This document shows positions 47,647 to 59,326 of a stretch of 64,000 bases of DNA, piece by piece. Under the pieces are notes generated by a model. It was not told the origin of the DNA, made no database searches, and saw only the letters and a list, made by a program, of their open reading frames with translations. A program made the translations under genes and the position numbers. This DNA comes from Castanea sativa (taxonomy: Eukaryota > Streptophyta > Magnoliopsida > Fagales > Fagaceae). The stretch is taken from the NCBI RefSeq assembly GCF_040712315.1, contig NC_134013.1, positions 88,356,001-88,420,000 on the forward strand, written 5' to 3'. How positions within the stretch are numbered: position 1 is the first letter of the stretch; the number at the start of each line of letters is the position of its first letter.

Positions 47647-48090
47647 TGTAGGGATAAAGGGCCCAGACATGGGTATTGGATCGTGGGCCGTGTTCGAGGA
47701 CCTTAGTTTGTTCGAGGACAGGTAATAATGACGGAGGCCTCCAAAGCAATGGCCTATGGAAGATGTTTGGTCATGAGGAATTGTAGATGTTATCCGAGGA
47801 GAAGTACCTCCTTGGCTAGGTAGAGTAGAGGTCATACGTCCAACCTTTCGTTAAGGACAAAGCAACAGACGACCATTCTGGCAAGGATAAACATCAGGAG
47901 GGGATAAGACAAAAGAGAGTTGGGAAATATTAGAGGAGAAAGTTGTTGTTATCGCATTGAATGCGCTAATCTGGAGGTGCTACATTAATGTGGAGGTGAT
48001 ACCTGAACAGTAACCTCCAGCCTTACAACTACCCCCAAAGACTTTAGGAATGTGCTAATTAGACAAGTATCAAAGCTAGCAATCTGAATT
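47647..48090 (+). repeat. LTR-like fragment, probably Gypsy type
   Basis: The stretch begins tgtagggataaagggcccag and is much more GC-rich than its neighbours, with tgttcgagga repeated and a string of short purine-rich words. It has no coding sequence and no partner LTR in the window, so it is likely a truncated or solo LTR. Confidence 0.45.
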
Positions 48091-48099
48091 TTATTCACC

Positions 48100-48410
48100 T
48101 CCAATTTTGGCGAAACTGCACTATTAGTTTTTGAAGTTTACCCTGTGTGCGCAATTGGTCCCTCAAGTTTGAAGTGAGCACAATTAGCCCCTTAAGTTTT
48201 AAAACTGAGTTGTATTGGTTCTTTTACTAACTGCTGTTAACGGTGTTACTTACGTGACTAACAGAACAATGACTTGGCATTTTTTAATGACGTGGAATGT
48301 TTTTAATTAAAGAAAATTTTAAAAATAATTTCCATGTTAGATGAAATTGAAAAAGCATTGACCTAATTAAAAACAAATCTGATATTTGTTTGACTTAAGG
48401 CACGACGGAG
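48100..48410. repeat. Decayed MULE-type terminal region
   Basis: Phrases such as aactgcactattagttttt and gcgcaattggtccctcaagt followed by a stretch around actgctgttaacgg are typical of one arm of widespread plant MULE-like repeats. The opposite arm was not found. Confidence 0.4.
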
Positions 48411-48419
48411 AGAGAGAAG

Positions 48420-48540
48420 GGGAAGAGAGAGATTGACAGCCACAAGCCTAGCCGCCAATGGAAACCAAATCCCTAGCCGCCGCCAATGGAAACCAAACCC
48501 AAGCCTAGCCGTCGCCGGTGGAGACCTTTCTTTTGGTAGG
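48420..48540 (+). repeat. GC-rich short tandem repeat
   Basis: After a (GA)n-rich tract, a unit cctagccgccaatggaaacc recurs in two to three imperfect copies. It reads like captured exon-rich DNA, but no frame is convincing. Confidence 0.5.
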
Positions 48541-49141
48541 TTTTTTTTTTTTGTTATCTTTTAGGATGGGGTAATAATGAGATGCAACTCTTGAGTTTAT
48601 ACCGTTTGCATTCAAAAATACAATATCACAAAAATTACACAAAACTATCTTAGTGTACAAATAAAATTTAAACATATATATCATATTCTGTTTTTTAAAA
48701 TGTGCATCCCAATTGATAATAAACTATTTGATATTCTTTAAAGTGAATCCTTAAAAGTACATGTTAACAAATATGTAGAACAATTCAACTTTGAAATTAA
48801 AGCTATTATATCTAGATATGTTAACATTTGGTTCAAAAATCATTTGTACTAGTTATACAATAATTGTTTCAAAAGCTCATAACAATAACCAAATAAGGAC
48901 TTAATTTTTTTGATGCAAAAAAAAAAAGTCACTTAGCATATAATCTATATCTTTATCAAAATTATCCTTTTCAAATAACTCACCATTTAAATGAAACATT
49001 TTTTTTACACCATAGGTTGAAATTTTCTCAAAAAAAAAAAAAAAAACGAAACATTTTTTTAGAAATATGTACTGCATAGCATTTTGCCTTGATTAAGCAT
49101 ATATTTATTTCATTTACTTCCATCCAAAATCAAATATTTTA

Positions 49142-49958
49142 GGGTAAATTGCCAAGTACACCTCAAAATTTTAGTGTTACTTGGATTTTACACTCTAAAA
49201 TTTAAGAAATCTAATTTTACATCTTAAAGTTTGGTTTTATTAACAAAACTACATCCTCCGTTAGTTTTGGCGGTTAAGTGACACTTTATGATCATCATGC
49301 TAACTAATTTTATAGGGTACCGTTTCAACATCTGAACCCCCACGAACCCAGCGGCCACAGTGAAGGCAAGATGATCTGACGGCTAAGAAGAATTTCTAGG
49401 CAATCCACCACGTCAATCTTGGCCCTCAAATGAAGAATTATAGTCTAAATAGAAGAAGACGTAGTTGAGAATTAAAACTCCAGAATATAAGTAGCAGAAG
49501 AACATGCAGAATATGGCTATGGGGAGAAGCCCGAGTATTCCCAAAAAACCATTACAATATTATGGCCATTATGGCAAATTTGTTGACGCTATATGGCAAT
49601 GAGGGCGAAGCCAATGGAGCAGATGATGGCTTGGCATTGAAAACGAGTTGGTCATCATCAAAGTCGAGGGCTTTGCTTGTAATCTGTATTGCGAGTTTTC
49701 TTTCTCTCTTTCTTTCTTTATATGTGAGAGTCAGACGGTTTCTAACAGGGTAGTTTAAGAGCTGATTTAAAATTAAAAATTAAAAATTAAAAGAAAAAAA
49801 AAAGAGAGTAAAAGTCAGCAATCAGCACGATGAGTTGTCACCTAATAACCAAAACTAACCGAGAGTGTGATTTTGCTAAATCCTGAGTGTAAAATCAAAT
49901 TTCAGGTTGTAAAATCTAATCAATCTCAATTATCGAGAGTGTATTTTGCAATTTACAC
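49142..49958. mobile_element. Non-autonomous MULE, 817 bp, with exact 9 bp target duplication and unknown cargo
   Basis: Ends gggtaaattgccaagtacac (left) and, inverted, gtgtaaattgcaaaatacac (right), continuing as imperfect inverted repeats of about 90-110 bp. The 9-mer aatatttta flanks both sides (49133-49141 and 49959-49967). The middle (49310-49760) is less AT-rich and unlike the arms. It contains two overlapping plus frames: one from 49508 beginning MQNMAMGRSPSIPKKP, and a 63-codon one at 49562-49753 with a hydrophobic stretch ALLVICIASFLSLFLSLYV. I do not recognise either product. Captured host sequence, as in Pack-MULEs, is possible. Confidence 0.85.
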
Positions 49959-50089
49959 AATATTTTAACATGATTGAGTTTGTTTATTTTAATGGATTCA
50001 CATTAAATGTCTCTTCATAATTTCCAACAATACGTTTTTTTCCTTTATGTTTTATTCTCCATAAGGACACGCTTATTAATAGTGACTAT

Positions 50090-50880
50090 TGGATCATACA
50101 TGCCACGTTTTCATTAAGAGAAAAAAATTACACTTATAATATACTTCACTTTTGTGAAAAAACACGTGTTAATAGAAAAATAATTATAAAACCTTATAAG
50201 GTTGGCCAAAAGACATTACTTAAATTGAGAGCCATGGAACTTAAAAATGATCATGTTTCCAAAAGTCTAAATTGTAGAACAATTCTATGAACAACAATAT
50301 TTCAAGTATAAACAAATTTATAGACTAAATTTCCTTAATTTTAAATGCATATAGTCATTTAGTCGTATATTTATAGACATCAACATTCAAGTCCTGACTT
50401 TTGTGTTGAATCTAACCTCCACAAAAATAAAATCTAGAGTGAGTGAAAATCATTGGCTATGGAATTTACGAGAAGACTTATGGTGGTGATGATGTATTGG
50501 GCTTTTTTCTTTTTCTTTTTTCTCGAAGAAGTTCCAGCTAATGACATTACCTCTGCTGCATCCTTCCATCATTCTTCAGGAATCCCCGGACCCAGAATCC
50601 CCGGACCCATGAACTATGTGTTATCTGGAATTTAGCTGCTGCTTTGAAAAGCACCATAATGATGTGAAGAAACCATTTTATCAGAAGGCTAAAAGTGGTA
50701 GACAAGATTGCTTTGAAAAATTTGAGTTCGGATGGGATAATTACGTTGCCTATATATGGAAAATGCTTATATAGCTGGTACGAGTTGCACTTCAAGAGCT
50801 AGCTTCAATTTATATCTGGTAAATAGTTTTTGAAATCTCTCTAGAACTCCTAAGACTACACAATTAGACCTCGTTTATAG
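50090..50880 (+). pseudogene. Small secreted-protein gene copy A, deleted
   Basis: The frame at 50453-50635 starts MAMEFTRRLMVVMMYWAFFF, a hydrophobic signal-peptide-like start, then EEVPANDITSAASFHHSSG, and stops early. Compared with copy B at 60079 it lacks about 100 bp in the middle and has a local duplication of ggaatccccggaccc (50580-50610). Sequence matching copy B's C-terminal part (tcagaaggc, gattgctttgaaaaa) is still present at 50670-50740. About 350 bp upstream also match copy B. The product family is unknown to me. Confidence 0.6.
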
Positions 50881-50899
50881 TTTAGGCCTAATTATTATA

Positions 50900-51282
50900 A
50901 AAAAAAATTACTTTCATTGCAAGGGCATAAGAGCTTTGGAGAATAGGAGACTCACTTGTGGCAATTGAAACTTTTAAGGACAGAGATGGACTTAGCTTAG
51001 TACATAGTCTAAATTTCCACAGGATTACCATTGAAGTAGATGCTAGGTCAGCAGTTGGCATCCACTCATCAAATAACATCCTAGCTGACTCTTCTCACTT
51101 TTATGGTGCTCTAATTTCTGATGGCAGGTCTCTACTCCAACATTTTAAAGAGGTTCATCTCCAATACATCTACCACGAAGGAAATCAGTGTACTGTATTC
51201 TAGTCATCCTCCTTGTGTTTTTGTACCAACTTTTGGCTAATACTTGGGTGTCATGTACCTAAACCTTATAGTACTTAATTTC

Positions 51283-51290
<8 letters not shown>
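50900..51290 (+). mobile_element. LINE RNase H-like fragment, plus strand
   Basis: The plus frame 50958-51203 reads ETFKDRDGLSLVHSLNFHRI, TIEVDARSAVGIHSSNN and LLQHFKEVHLQYIYHEGNQC, the RVT_3 domain of plant LINE ORF2. A (TA)n run follows at 51288-51314. It is absent from the parallel spacer at 60.5 kb, so it inserted after that duplication. Confidence 0.75.
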
Positions 51291-51313
<23 letters not shown>

Positions 51314-51499
51314 TTTATGAATGTGAAGATTGTGTTGCATCAAATGAAAAGAGTACAAAGTTCAAGTAATAACACCTAATAGAAAAACTGGAACACCAGT
51401 GAACACCAAAACTAACTCATCCAAGGAAAACAATCACTTAGCCACACTAAGGGAAAGGAAGGAATTAAGAAGAAGAGGATTTAAGAACATCTAAAGAAA

Positions 51500-51990
51500 T
51501 TCCCCATATACAACACTAAACTCTGTTTTGGACAGAATTAGTAAAATTACCATTCCCTTCAATTCTCCTTCTAACTTCCCATTTGATCAAGTGAAGGATA
51601 TTTTCTTCAACATAAATTCTCCCTTGATGAAGCACACCATTTCTCTGCTCCCAAATGTGATATACAGAAGGCCATAAGGCTAAGCGGAATACATTGGATT
51701 TAAGGCTCTTACCTTTGGCTTGTCTTTCACCCCAAGCCGCGATCTCATCCCAACAAAATCTAGGGTGCTTCACCAAACACCAACACATGAGAGTTCTCTA
51801 TAATCTCTTGGAAAAAGAGCAATCAAAGAAGAGGTGCTCTCTGTTTTCAATTTTATTTCTGCATAGTTCACATTTAGTATCTCCATTAAATCCCCAGCAT
51901 TCTTTCCTTGGTTGACAATGTATTCAACTGGCCAGCCATCCAATGAAGGCAAGCTTCAGAATAATTTATAAATTCCTCCATTAAGCGTAA
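51500..51990 (-). mobile_element. LINE zf-RVT fragment, minus strand
   Basis: Minus frames read the end of the zinc-binding region (CELCRNK-like, then ELMCWCLVKHP-like) and LWPSVYHIWEQRNGVLHQGR with ILHLIKWEVRRRI, which follow zf-RVT in plant LINEs. Two frames must be joined, so it is dead. It lies back to back with the plus-strand fragment to its left. Confidence 0.7.
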
Positions 51991-52761
51991 ATTTTAAATG
52001 GGTTATGAATTTTGGTAGCCCATGTCCTTTTGCCACATTATCATCATTATCTTCTTCTTTTCTTCTTTCATCATATTTTCATGGTAAACATGTCAAAAAT
52101 GTCCACTCCATTTACCTGGTGCACACCTTTTATTCTGAATTAGCCTAGTTATTACAGAATCTTGCAGTCCAATACTTTGGCCTATAACATATATTTTGAC
52201 CCCAAAAAAACAAAAAATCTTCATTGTAATCGAGGTCCTGCTTCGTGAGGGATCGCATTGTGATGTTTTGTTTTGTGGTTCTCAGTGTTTGTAGTTTGTA
52301 CTAAGTCTGTTGAGTTACAGCCAAAAAAAAATCACATAATTCAGGAGTAAACTAGTGCCCATAAAAACTTGGTCATATATACCATGCCAACTGATCTACG
52401 ATTAATCATGTATCACTTCCATAAATCGATAGCACTGACAATAAACTTCCTGAATATTGTTGAAAATAACTGTGACAAGTTACTAATCCAAGATACTTTT
52501 TTGTGAACAACAATATCAATTAATGTTTTTTTATAATTAATTTACTTAAGAGTTTACACTAGCTGGATCTGTCATTGGGTAATGATTTTACTAATATATT
52601 TTTTGGTCATATAATTTCCAAATTCCAAGAGTTCAAAAATTGAAACATTGTTTTTTAGATAAACACCCATCACAAATGATTTTAATATAACTCATGCTCA
52701 AATAATTTCCACATACATAGTTCATAAGCAGCCATTGCAAATTTAAACAAATTCATCCCTA

Positions 52762-54072
52762 CTAGTGCTTGGTGCAATCCGCAGGCAGGAAGGACACTTT
52801 CTTGGCCTTCAGGTCATACTCCACCAAGAAGTTTATCTGGGCCAAGTTCCCAAAGATGGCCAAACTCTCAGATGGTATCATGGTGAAGCAAACCAAATCA
52901 TCATCCATTCTAGCAAACGTATTGATTGCCTTCAACTTCACATCAGCACCAGTAAAATGAGCCGTGATAATCGGGACATCAATGTCATCTATAGACCTGA
53001 AACAAAGACTTAGAACACCCCTTGGGTCACGAACACGTTCAGCATCAATAGCTTTCACTAAGGCTGCTACCAAATCAGCATGAAACTCAGGTGGAAGAAA
53101 GGTTAAAGTAGTCCCTGAGTCAATAATAATGTTACCCTCATTACTAGCAACAGCCTTAGAAGAAGCCTTATAGGCAAACCTCTTGTTCCCAACACTAATG
53201 CCCTCTAGAGTAAGGTAATAGAATGTCGAAGGATCTTTTGCAACCATGGGTGTTGAAACCACACCATTGCCAGAATCCAAGCCATTGCCACCAAAATTAA
53301 TCTTGCTTGTAACATTTGAATTTTCTGTGGGAACTAAACAATAAGAAAATTTTCCACCAATTGAATTGTGTAGTTGAGAGACCAGAGAAAGAGGGCCACC
53401 TCCTAGGCCAATTATGCCTGACCCTGCCTCACCAAATGTACCGTCATTATTGTGCCCGCACCCAAACACAATATTCGGTAATGTGACTTGATGGCCAGTA
53501 GTCAAACCAATGGTTAAGGTTTCAACACCAAGATCACCATTAGTGAATGACTGGTCTCCATATGAGTAACTATACTGGCAGGTGTTTTTATCAGTGCCAC
53601 AAGTGGCAGTGTCTAATGCCTTGCAAGGACTTGAATTGCAGGGTACGTTACCATATGTAGAAGATTGCTGAGGATCAAAGAGAGGAAGGTCTTGCTTGTA
53701 ACATTTTTCACATGGCTCACATTGTGTCCATATTAGATCACTGCCTGTATCTACAATGCCAAGCACCTCAATTGCCGGGGTTCCAAGGGAAATTTTAATG
53801 AGGTATTCTCCATCATTAGCTATTACGTTTGATTGGATTGAACTCTTGGATTGTAAGCTTGGCTTGAAACGATTAGCCCGTGAAACGGAACGAGCAAAAG
53901 CATTATACAAGCGATCAAAATGGGTGTGAGACGAATTGTACAATGGAGACACTGTCGAATCACACTTTATGAGATCAACAGTGAAACCACTATTAGTAGC
54001 TTCTGTCAACTTAAGTAAAAGTATGACTGATAAAGTAGAGATGAAAGTGTTTATTCTCAAAGCAGCAGCCAT
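52762..54072 (-). CDS. CDR1-like secreted aspartic protease, copy 3, intact
   Basis: A 436-aa intronless paralogue of copies 2 and 4. Signal peptide at about 1-25. Catalytic motifs DTGSD at 108-112 and IIDSGTTLTFLPPEF (Asp at 318). The propeptide reads TVDLIKCDSTVSPLYNSSHT, where the usual arginine/glutamine-arginine pair before DS has become KC, adding a free cysteine. The disulfide-rich insert NVPCNSSPCKALDTATCG is as in copy 4. Near the end it has NFLVEYDL instead of NFLVGYDL. It is closest to copy 4. Expected location is the apoplast. The start is supported by the conserved MAAALR and by a TATA box 66-72 bp upstream (54138-54144). Confidence 0.94.
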   Translation of the reverse strand: MAAALRINTFISTLSVILLLKLTEATNSGFTVDLIKCDSTVSPLYNSSHTHFDRLYNAFARSVSRANRFKPSLQSKSSIQSNVIANDGEYLIKISLGTPAIEVLGIVDTGSDLIWTQCEPCEKCYKQDLPLFDPQQSSTYGNVPCNSSPCKALDTATCGTDKNTCQYSYSYGDQSFTNGDLGVETLTIGLTTGHQVTLPNIVFGCGHNNDGTFGEAGSGIIGLGGGPLSLVSQLHNSIGGKFSYCLVPTENSNVTSKINFGGNGLDSGNGVVSTPMVAKDPSTFYYLTLEGISVGNKRFAYKASSKAVASNEGNIIIDSGTTLTFLPPEFHADLVAALVKAIDAERVRDPRGVLSLCFRSIDDIDVPIITAHFTGADVKLKAINTFARMDDDLVCFTMIPSESLAIFGNLAQINFLVEYDLKAKKVSFLPADCTKH

Positions 54073-54330
54073 GACTTTAACTGTATGATAAGGAAAGGGT
54101 GAATGAGATGTGACAAAAACACATTGGGTATTACTGAATTTATAGAACTTAGAATCTTATGGTGGAAGGTCAAAAGATTATATTATATCAACCAATTTAC
54201 ACATTTCGTTTAAGATAAATTTGATTTGTCTATATATATGCATTCATTTCTGGAAGTCTAAAGGTTTACTGGGTGATGCAGATGCAAGGTGGGATTATCT
54301 ACTTAGTTATATGAAAATTCAAAGGAAGAG
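54073..54330 (-). promoter_or_regulatory. Promoter of protease copy 3
   Basis: TATAAAT on the minus strand at 54138-54144, followed upstream by the block shared with copies 2 and 4 (ggtcaaaagattatattata, tggaagtctaaaggtttact). Weaker homology to the upstream DNA of copy 4 runs on to about 54480 (aattcagtgtttaatgcagc). Confidence 0.65.
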
Positions 54331-54499
54331 GAAGTGGTATATATATTTTTGATAAGATTGAAGCCATAAAGAACGTAATCTTGCTTTAGACCTTCCAAGA
54401 AATTAGAAAGTTGCCACCATTATGAAATTCAGTGTTTAATGCAGCTATATAATATACCATGAGTGATAGTTTCTGTTATACATTGCAGATTAATGCCCA

Positions 54500-56250
54500 C
54501 AGTGCCACACTGGGGTACTAGGAATCCTGGTATATGAGCTGAAAAGATTATAGTGTCCCATAAAATTTTATTAGTAGCAACAAGAATTTTTTTTATTTTT
54601 CTATTTTTTATGATTGAATAAGAAATTTGGAATTCAGTCCTTACTTACATCAAAAACCGATTGATGTCTTGGTTTGATGATAAAGAATTATTATCAGAAG
54701 CGGACGTTATAGGTTAAAACTCTCTTAAAAATTAAATAAATTAAATTAAAAAAAAAATAGCAACAAGAATTGGTTATACTTACAAATTACATGTTTGCAC
54801 AAATTGATGGGACCAATATGATACGGTCCAAAAGTTGGCCTGGTAGACTAATTGGGTTCTGATTTGACCCCTAATATGACATGTACTTAGCTCTGTTAGT
54901 TTTGTTATCGTCTAGGAATATCTCTTAGTGTTTCACTTTTTTTAAAATAAATAAATAAAAGAATGCTGTAGATTTTATTATGAAATGTTAGCCAAATCGG
55001 CTAAGAATATAGCACCAAGGTGTGTCCATTTATACCAAAAAACCACTAACATATATATCAAGCATGCCTAACAAATTTATTGTTGGAATTTTGACTAATA
55101 GCTTTTTAAAAAATTAAATAAGCTGATTTGATTACGAATCTAGTTCAACCTATATTATATGGTATTTCCCGTGTTGATGAACAAGCATGTTCGCCATTGA
55201 TATTTTAAGAATTTAGCTTTGGCACCTTATGATATAGCTTGCATTGTACATCTAACCTACCCCCAAAAAAAAAAAAATTACATATCACTAATTCTGAATA
55301 CATCTATATACATGAATGATCACATGTTTGAATGAGTTAAGTTATATATAGAGGTCAATAAATTAATATATGGTGTCCACTTTTGACAAGCAGGTTCATC
55401 TTTGTACAATTTGATGCAAAACCTTTGAGCCAGGTTGCAGACTAGAACCCTAAGTTGTAGTCAAGTATTTCGCATTCAAAGCACAGGGGAAATGTAAAGA
55501 AGGCTAGAAGTGTAAAGAAGGTTTCAATTGGGAAGGCTACATCTTTAACTAACCAACATTGTGGTCAGTCTTAGCTCATGTTGGTAATTTTTACCCTCAA
55601 GAATTGGCTTTCAAAAGATAAATATGTTTGGACACGTGGGAGGAGGGAAAAGTAGATTGGCTAAGAGGGAAGGGGTGTAACATAATAAATACTATAAAAA
55701 TAGTATTTTTCATAACTATTAATTAACATTGCCTATCATGGTTAGAGCAACATTATTGACATCACTTATATTATATAATAAATCACAACATATCATATTA
55801 GCAGTTGTGAAAAATATTAGGCTCATATGTTCACTCAGCTTTAACCTCACCAATAGTCCATCTAACTGGGCATCACAATATGAGACAAGGTCATGGCTTC
55901 CACCTAATTATCCTAGGGACCTCAATCATCGTATTCCACTATTCCTCCCTTCACAAAAGTCGTGGAATAAAGTGGATCTAGGGGAGTTTCAACTTTTATC
56001 CTTGACTGCTAAGCTATTACAAGGATGGTTGTCTACTTCGATCTCCATAATTTATCTAAGGGTAAGGATTGAGCCTGGGCCTTCACTTGGGGCTTGGATT
56101 TAACCCATATAAATGAGGGACATCATGTAATGCTCTTTTTGAAAACAAAAGGGGAAAGATTTTAAAAGAAATAATCAAGTATTATACCATACATACATAC
56201 AAGGCGTTGCAAAAAATTAAGACTCTACCCTAAGTTTGCACATATGATTC
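54500..56250. other. Protease spacer without a recognised gene
   Basis: A 124-codon plus frame (55729-56103) has no recognised domain; its last part, ggattgagcctgggccttca, looks repeat-derived. The rest is AT-rich DNA with poly(A) runs. I see no supportable gene. Confidence 0.5.
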
Positions 56251-56253
56251 TTA

Positions 56254-56670
56254 GGGTATGTTTAGTAACTATTTTTTCTCCTTATTATCTATTTCCAAAA
56301 ACAATTTTTTTTTATTTTTGAGACTAAAAAACTTGTTTAGCAACCCAAAATGGATAGAAAACAAAAACTGTTCTCAAAACTCAATTTGTAAAGGCAATTG
56401 AAAACATGTGTTTAGTTTCTAGTTTTCAAAAACTAATGAAAACATGCTCCTGATTTAATGAATCCGTCTGATTTAATAAGTTAGAGTCAAAATTCAAATT
56501 CTAGTAACAACATATTTTTAATATTTTTTAAATTTTTTATAAAACTATTTTTTATTTCAACTAACCAAACATGTTTTTGATTTAAAAAATATAAGAAAAT
56601 TGTTTTCTCTTTCTATTCCCAAAAACAAGTTTTTGAAAACAAAAAACAAAAACTATTACCAAACATAACC
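56254..56670. mobile_element. Tourist-type (PIF/Harbinger) MITE, 417 bp
   Basis: The left end gggtatgtttagtaactatt and the inverted right end ggttatgtttggtaatagtt are terminal inverted repeats, and TTA flanks both sides (56251-56253 and 56671-56673). The interior is AT-rich and itself largely palindromic. The ends resemble the start of the Harbinger element at 19383 (gggtgcgtttg). Confidence 0.85.
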
Positions 56671-56846
56671 TTAAATTTCCATCTTTCTCATATGATGGAT
56701 AAAAAAATTATAAGAATTATAGTTAAGAAAAATTCATTTAGAGTTCATAATTATATGTTTAAACATAAAGACAACATTAAAATGAAAAATATAACTATAA
56801 GCGTTACAATGGAATGGGCTGACTCTTTGATTCAATTCGATTATCA

Positions 56847-56883
<37 letters not shown>

Positions 56884-57199
56884 TTACTTATATAGTATCG
56901 AATTGAGTAAAAAAGTATAGAACAAAATAATCATAATAAACATTTGAGATTAAACATTATTGGTTAATTATTAGAACACATTTATTTAACAACAAAAACA
57001 AGCACACACCTCATAAATGAAAAAAGTTTCAAATATATAAGTAAAACCTCTTGAAATTGGTAAAACTCTTTCAATCAAAAGTATGACAGTTGTGTTTTTT
57101 AGTATATCTGGCAATGCAGTGATGATAAATCGAAGTCTCAATTTGAGCTGTAATAATATGAATTAAAATGTTTTGAATATTAGGAAAAAAAAAAAAACT

Positions 57200-57370
57200 A
57201 TGAAATTTAGTGAATTATCATATAAAAAAATGTCAGCGTTGGGTTTCCTAGTTGGGCTTCCGGGCATGTTTCTGCCCATTTTGAAGTATGAATTGCAAAA
57301 CGATTCGTCTACTAAGCAAGAATACGTTATCATTAATATTGGTGGAAATCTTGTCATCGATAAGTAAATT
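57200..57370 (+). other. Copy-specific segment with a short open frame
   Basis: A plus frame from 57173 to 57367 reads MSALGFLVGLPGMFLPILKY and EYVIINIGGNLVIDK, and it is absent from the second tandem copy. It is less AT-rich than its surroundings, which suggests inserted exon-like DNA. I do not recognise the product. Confidence 0.35.
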
Positions 57371-59193
57371 CCAATGCAAGCCAATGAAAATTTTCCAACA
57401 AACATAATCATTTGGAGGTTTTTGCAAAATAGAGAACCACAAACCTAACAATTATGCTATCATTAGCTAAGAACAATGGCAGTTTCTTTTTCAATTTTGT
57501 CGAACTGAATACAATTCCCCCAAGAATAGCACCTAGAGTATAGCTCAGGATGAGACTTCTGATGAAATTTCTCTGATTTTGTAAAAAATACTTTCATTTT
57601 TGTCTTATAATTATAGCTGCATTAAATGTAATTGGCCAAATTAATCTATCTACATTATATTATAACTAGTGTTCTCTCCTTATATTATCAAAAACATGCT
57701 ATATATGTTAAAGGTATATTGCAGTTGGAATTATTTTTCTAAAGATAACATTTAAATAAAATAACAAGAACATAAACATAAAAAAGAGAATAATTGTGTT
57801 TAAGGTAAATAGTATTTCCATACTAAATTTAGATTTTAAACTTCCCCCTTCTGATAGTAAAGAAAAGAAAGTTATAAGAAGTAGAGTTGAGAAAATCAAT
57901 TTAGATTTTAATATAAGTTTATGCCTAGACATTAACACAATAATAAAATTAAAAATTAAAACATAAGTATAAGTTGTAATACCAAATATCATGAAATGAT
58001 GAAATTAACAAGCAAAGCATGGATTATTATGTGTCACCTACTCAATGTTAGTTAGTTAATGGTTTTGTCCCACGTTACTTAAAAGAATGCATTGTGTGCT
58101 GTATAACTTACTCTATCCTGTCTTAAAAGTTACAGTAACTTTTGAGTTTGTGGTATACTTTTGTATTAAGAAAAAATAATTTAGATTTGATAATTATATG
58201 TTTAAACGTATATTTAAACACAAATATAACAATAAAAAGAAAAAATAACCATAAGCAATACAATGGAATGGATTGACACCTTAATTCAATTCTATTATCA
58301 TTAAAAAAATATTAATAATTATTAATTATAAAGTAGCAAAGAATAGAACAAAATAATAATAAAATTTGAGATTAACATTTTTTTATAGGAACACGTTTAT
58401 TTAATAATAATAATGTAATAATGTACAAGTATAATGCTAAACACACACCTTATAAGTGAAAATGACAGTTGTACTTTATAGTATAGCTAGCTTTGCAGTG
58501 ATGATAAATCGAAGTCTCCATTTGAGCTGTAATAATATGAATCATGAATTAATATGGTTTTAATATTAGAAAGAAAAAAAACACTGAAAATTAGTGAATG
58601 TATTCAAAAGTGCAAGTATATGCGTTCGTACGCAAGTCTGATTGATTTGTAACTTAACTCCTTTAAATGCTAAGATTAAAAAACCACCTAATTTTGTGAG
58701 TATTTCCAATGTATTACAGTACCAACTATTATGCTATTATCAGCTAAGAAAACCATTTTTCGTTTTCAAAATTGTCAAAAAGAATATGATACCCCCAAGA
58801 ACAGCACCTAGAGTATAGTTCATGATTAGGTATCTAATGCACTTGCTCTAATTTTTTGAAAATTTCTTTCATTTTGTCTTATAATTGTAGCTACTAAAAC
58901 CAATATTAAAAGTAATTGGTTAAATTAATCTTTACCTGCATTATATTATAACTAGTATTCTTTCCTTATATTATAAAAAAAAAAAAAAAAAAACTCTAAG
59001 ACAGTTAAATGTATATTGGGGATAGAGTTATTTTTTTTGAAGATAACATTTAAAAAAAGAATAGTAACATAAACATGAACAAAGACAATAAATTTTGTTT
59101 AAAAAGGTAAGTAGTATTTCCGGCCAAACTAAATTTTGATTCTTAAACTTCCCCCTTCCCATATGAAAGAAAAAAGAAAAAAAAATTCTTACA

Positions 59194-59326
59194 AGATAGA
59201 ATTTTTACTCTAACCTAATATAAGTGCATATATGTGTGAAATTCTTTCCTGAAAACTTAAACTCCGGGTCTTACCCCCCCACACCCCACAAGTATAAGTG
59301 ACCATCGCACTAAGGATGCGCGATGG
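59194..59326 (-). mobile_element. tRNA-derived SINE copy B
   Basis: The inverse of the SINE at 43303: ccatcgcgcatccttagtgc at its start (59326 going down), gatggtcacttatacttgtg, a B-box-like ggagtttaagttttc, and a tail ending near agataga. It interrupts the second tandem copy of the 1.5 kb duplication. Confidence 0.7.
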
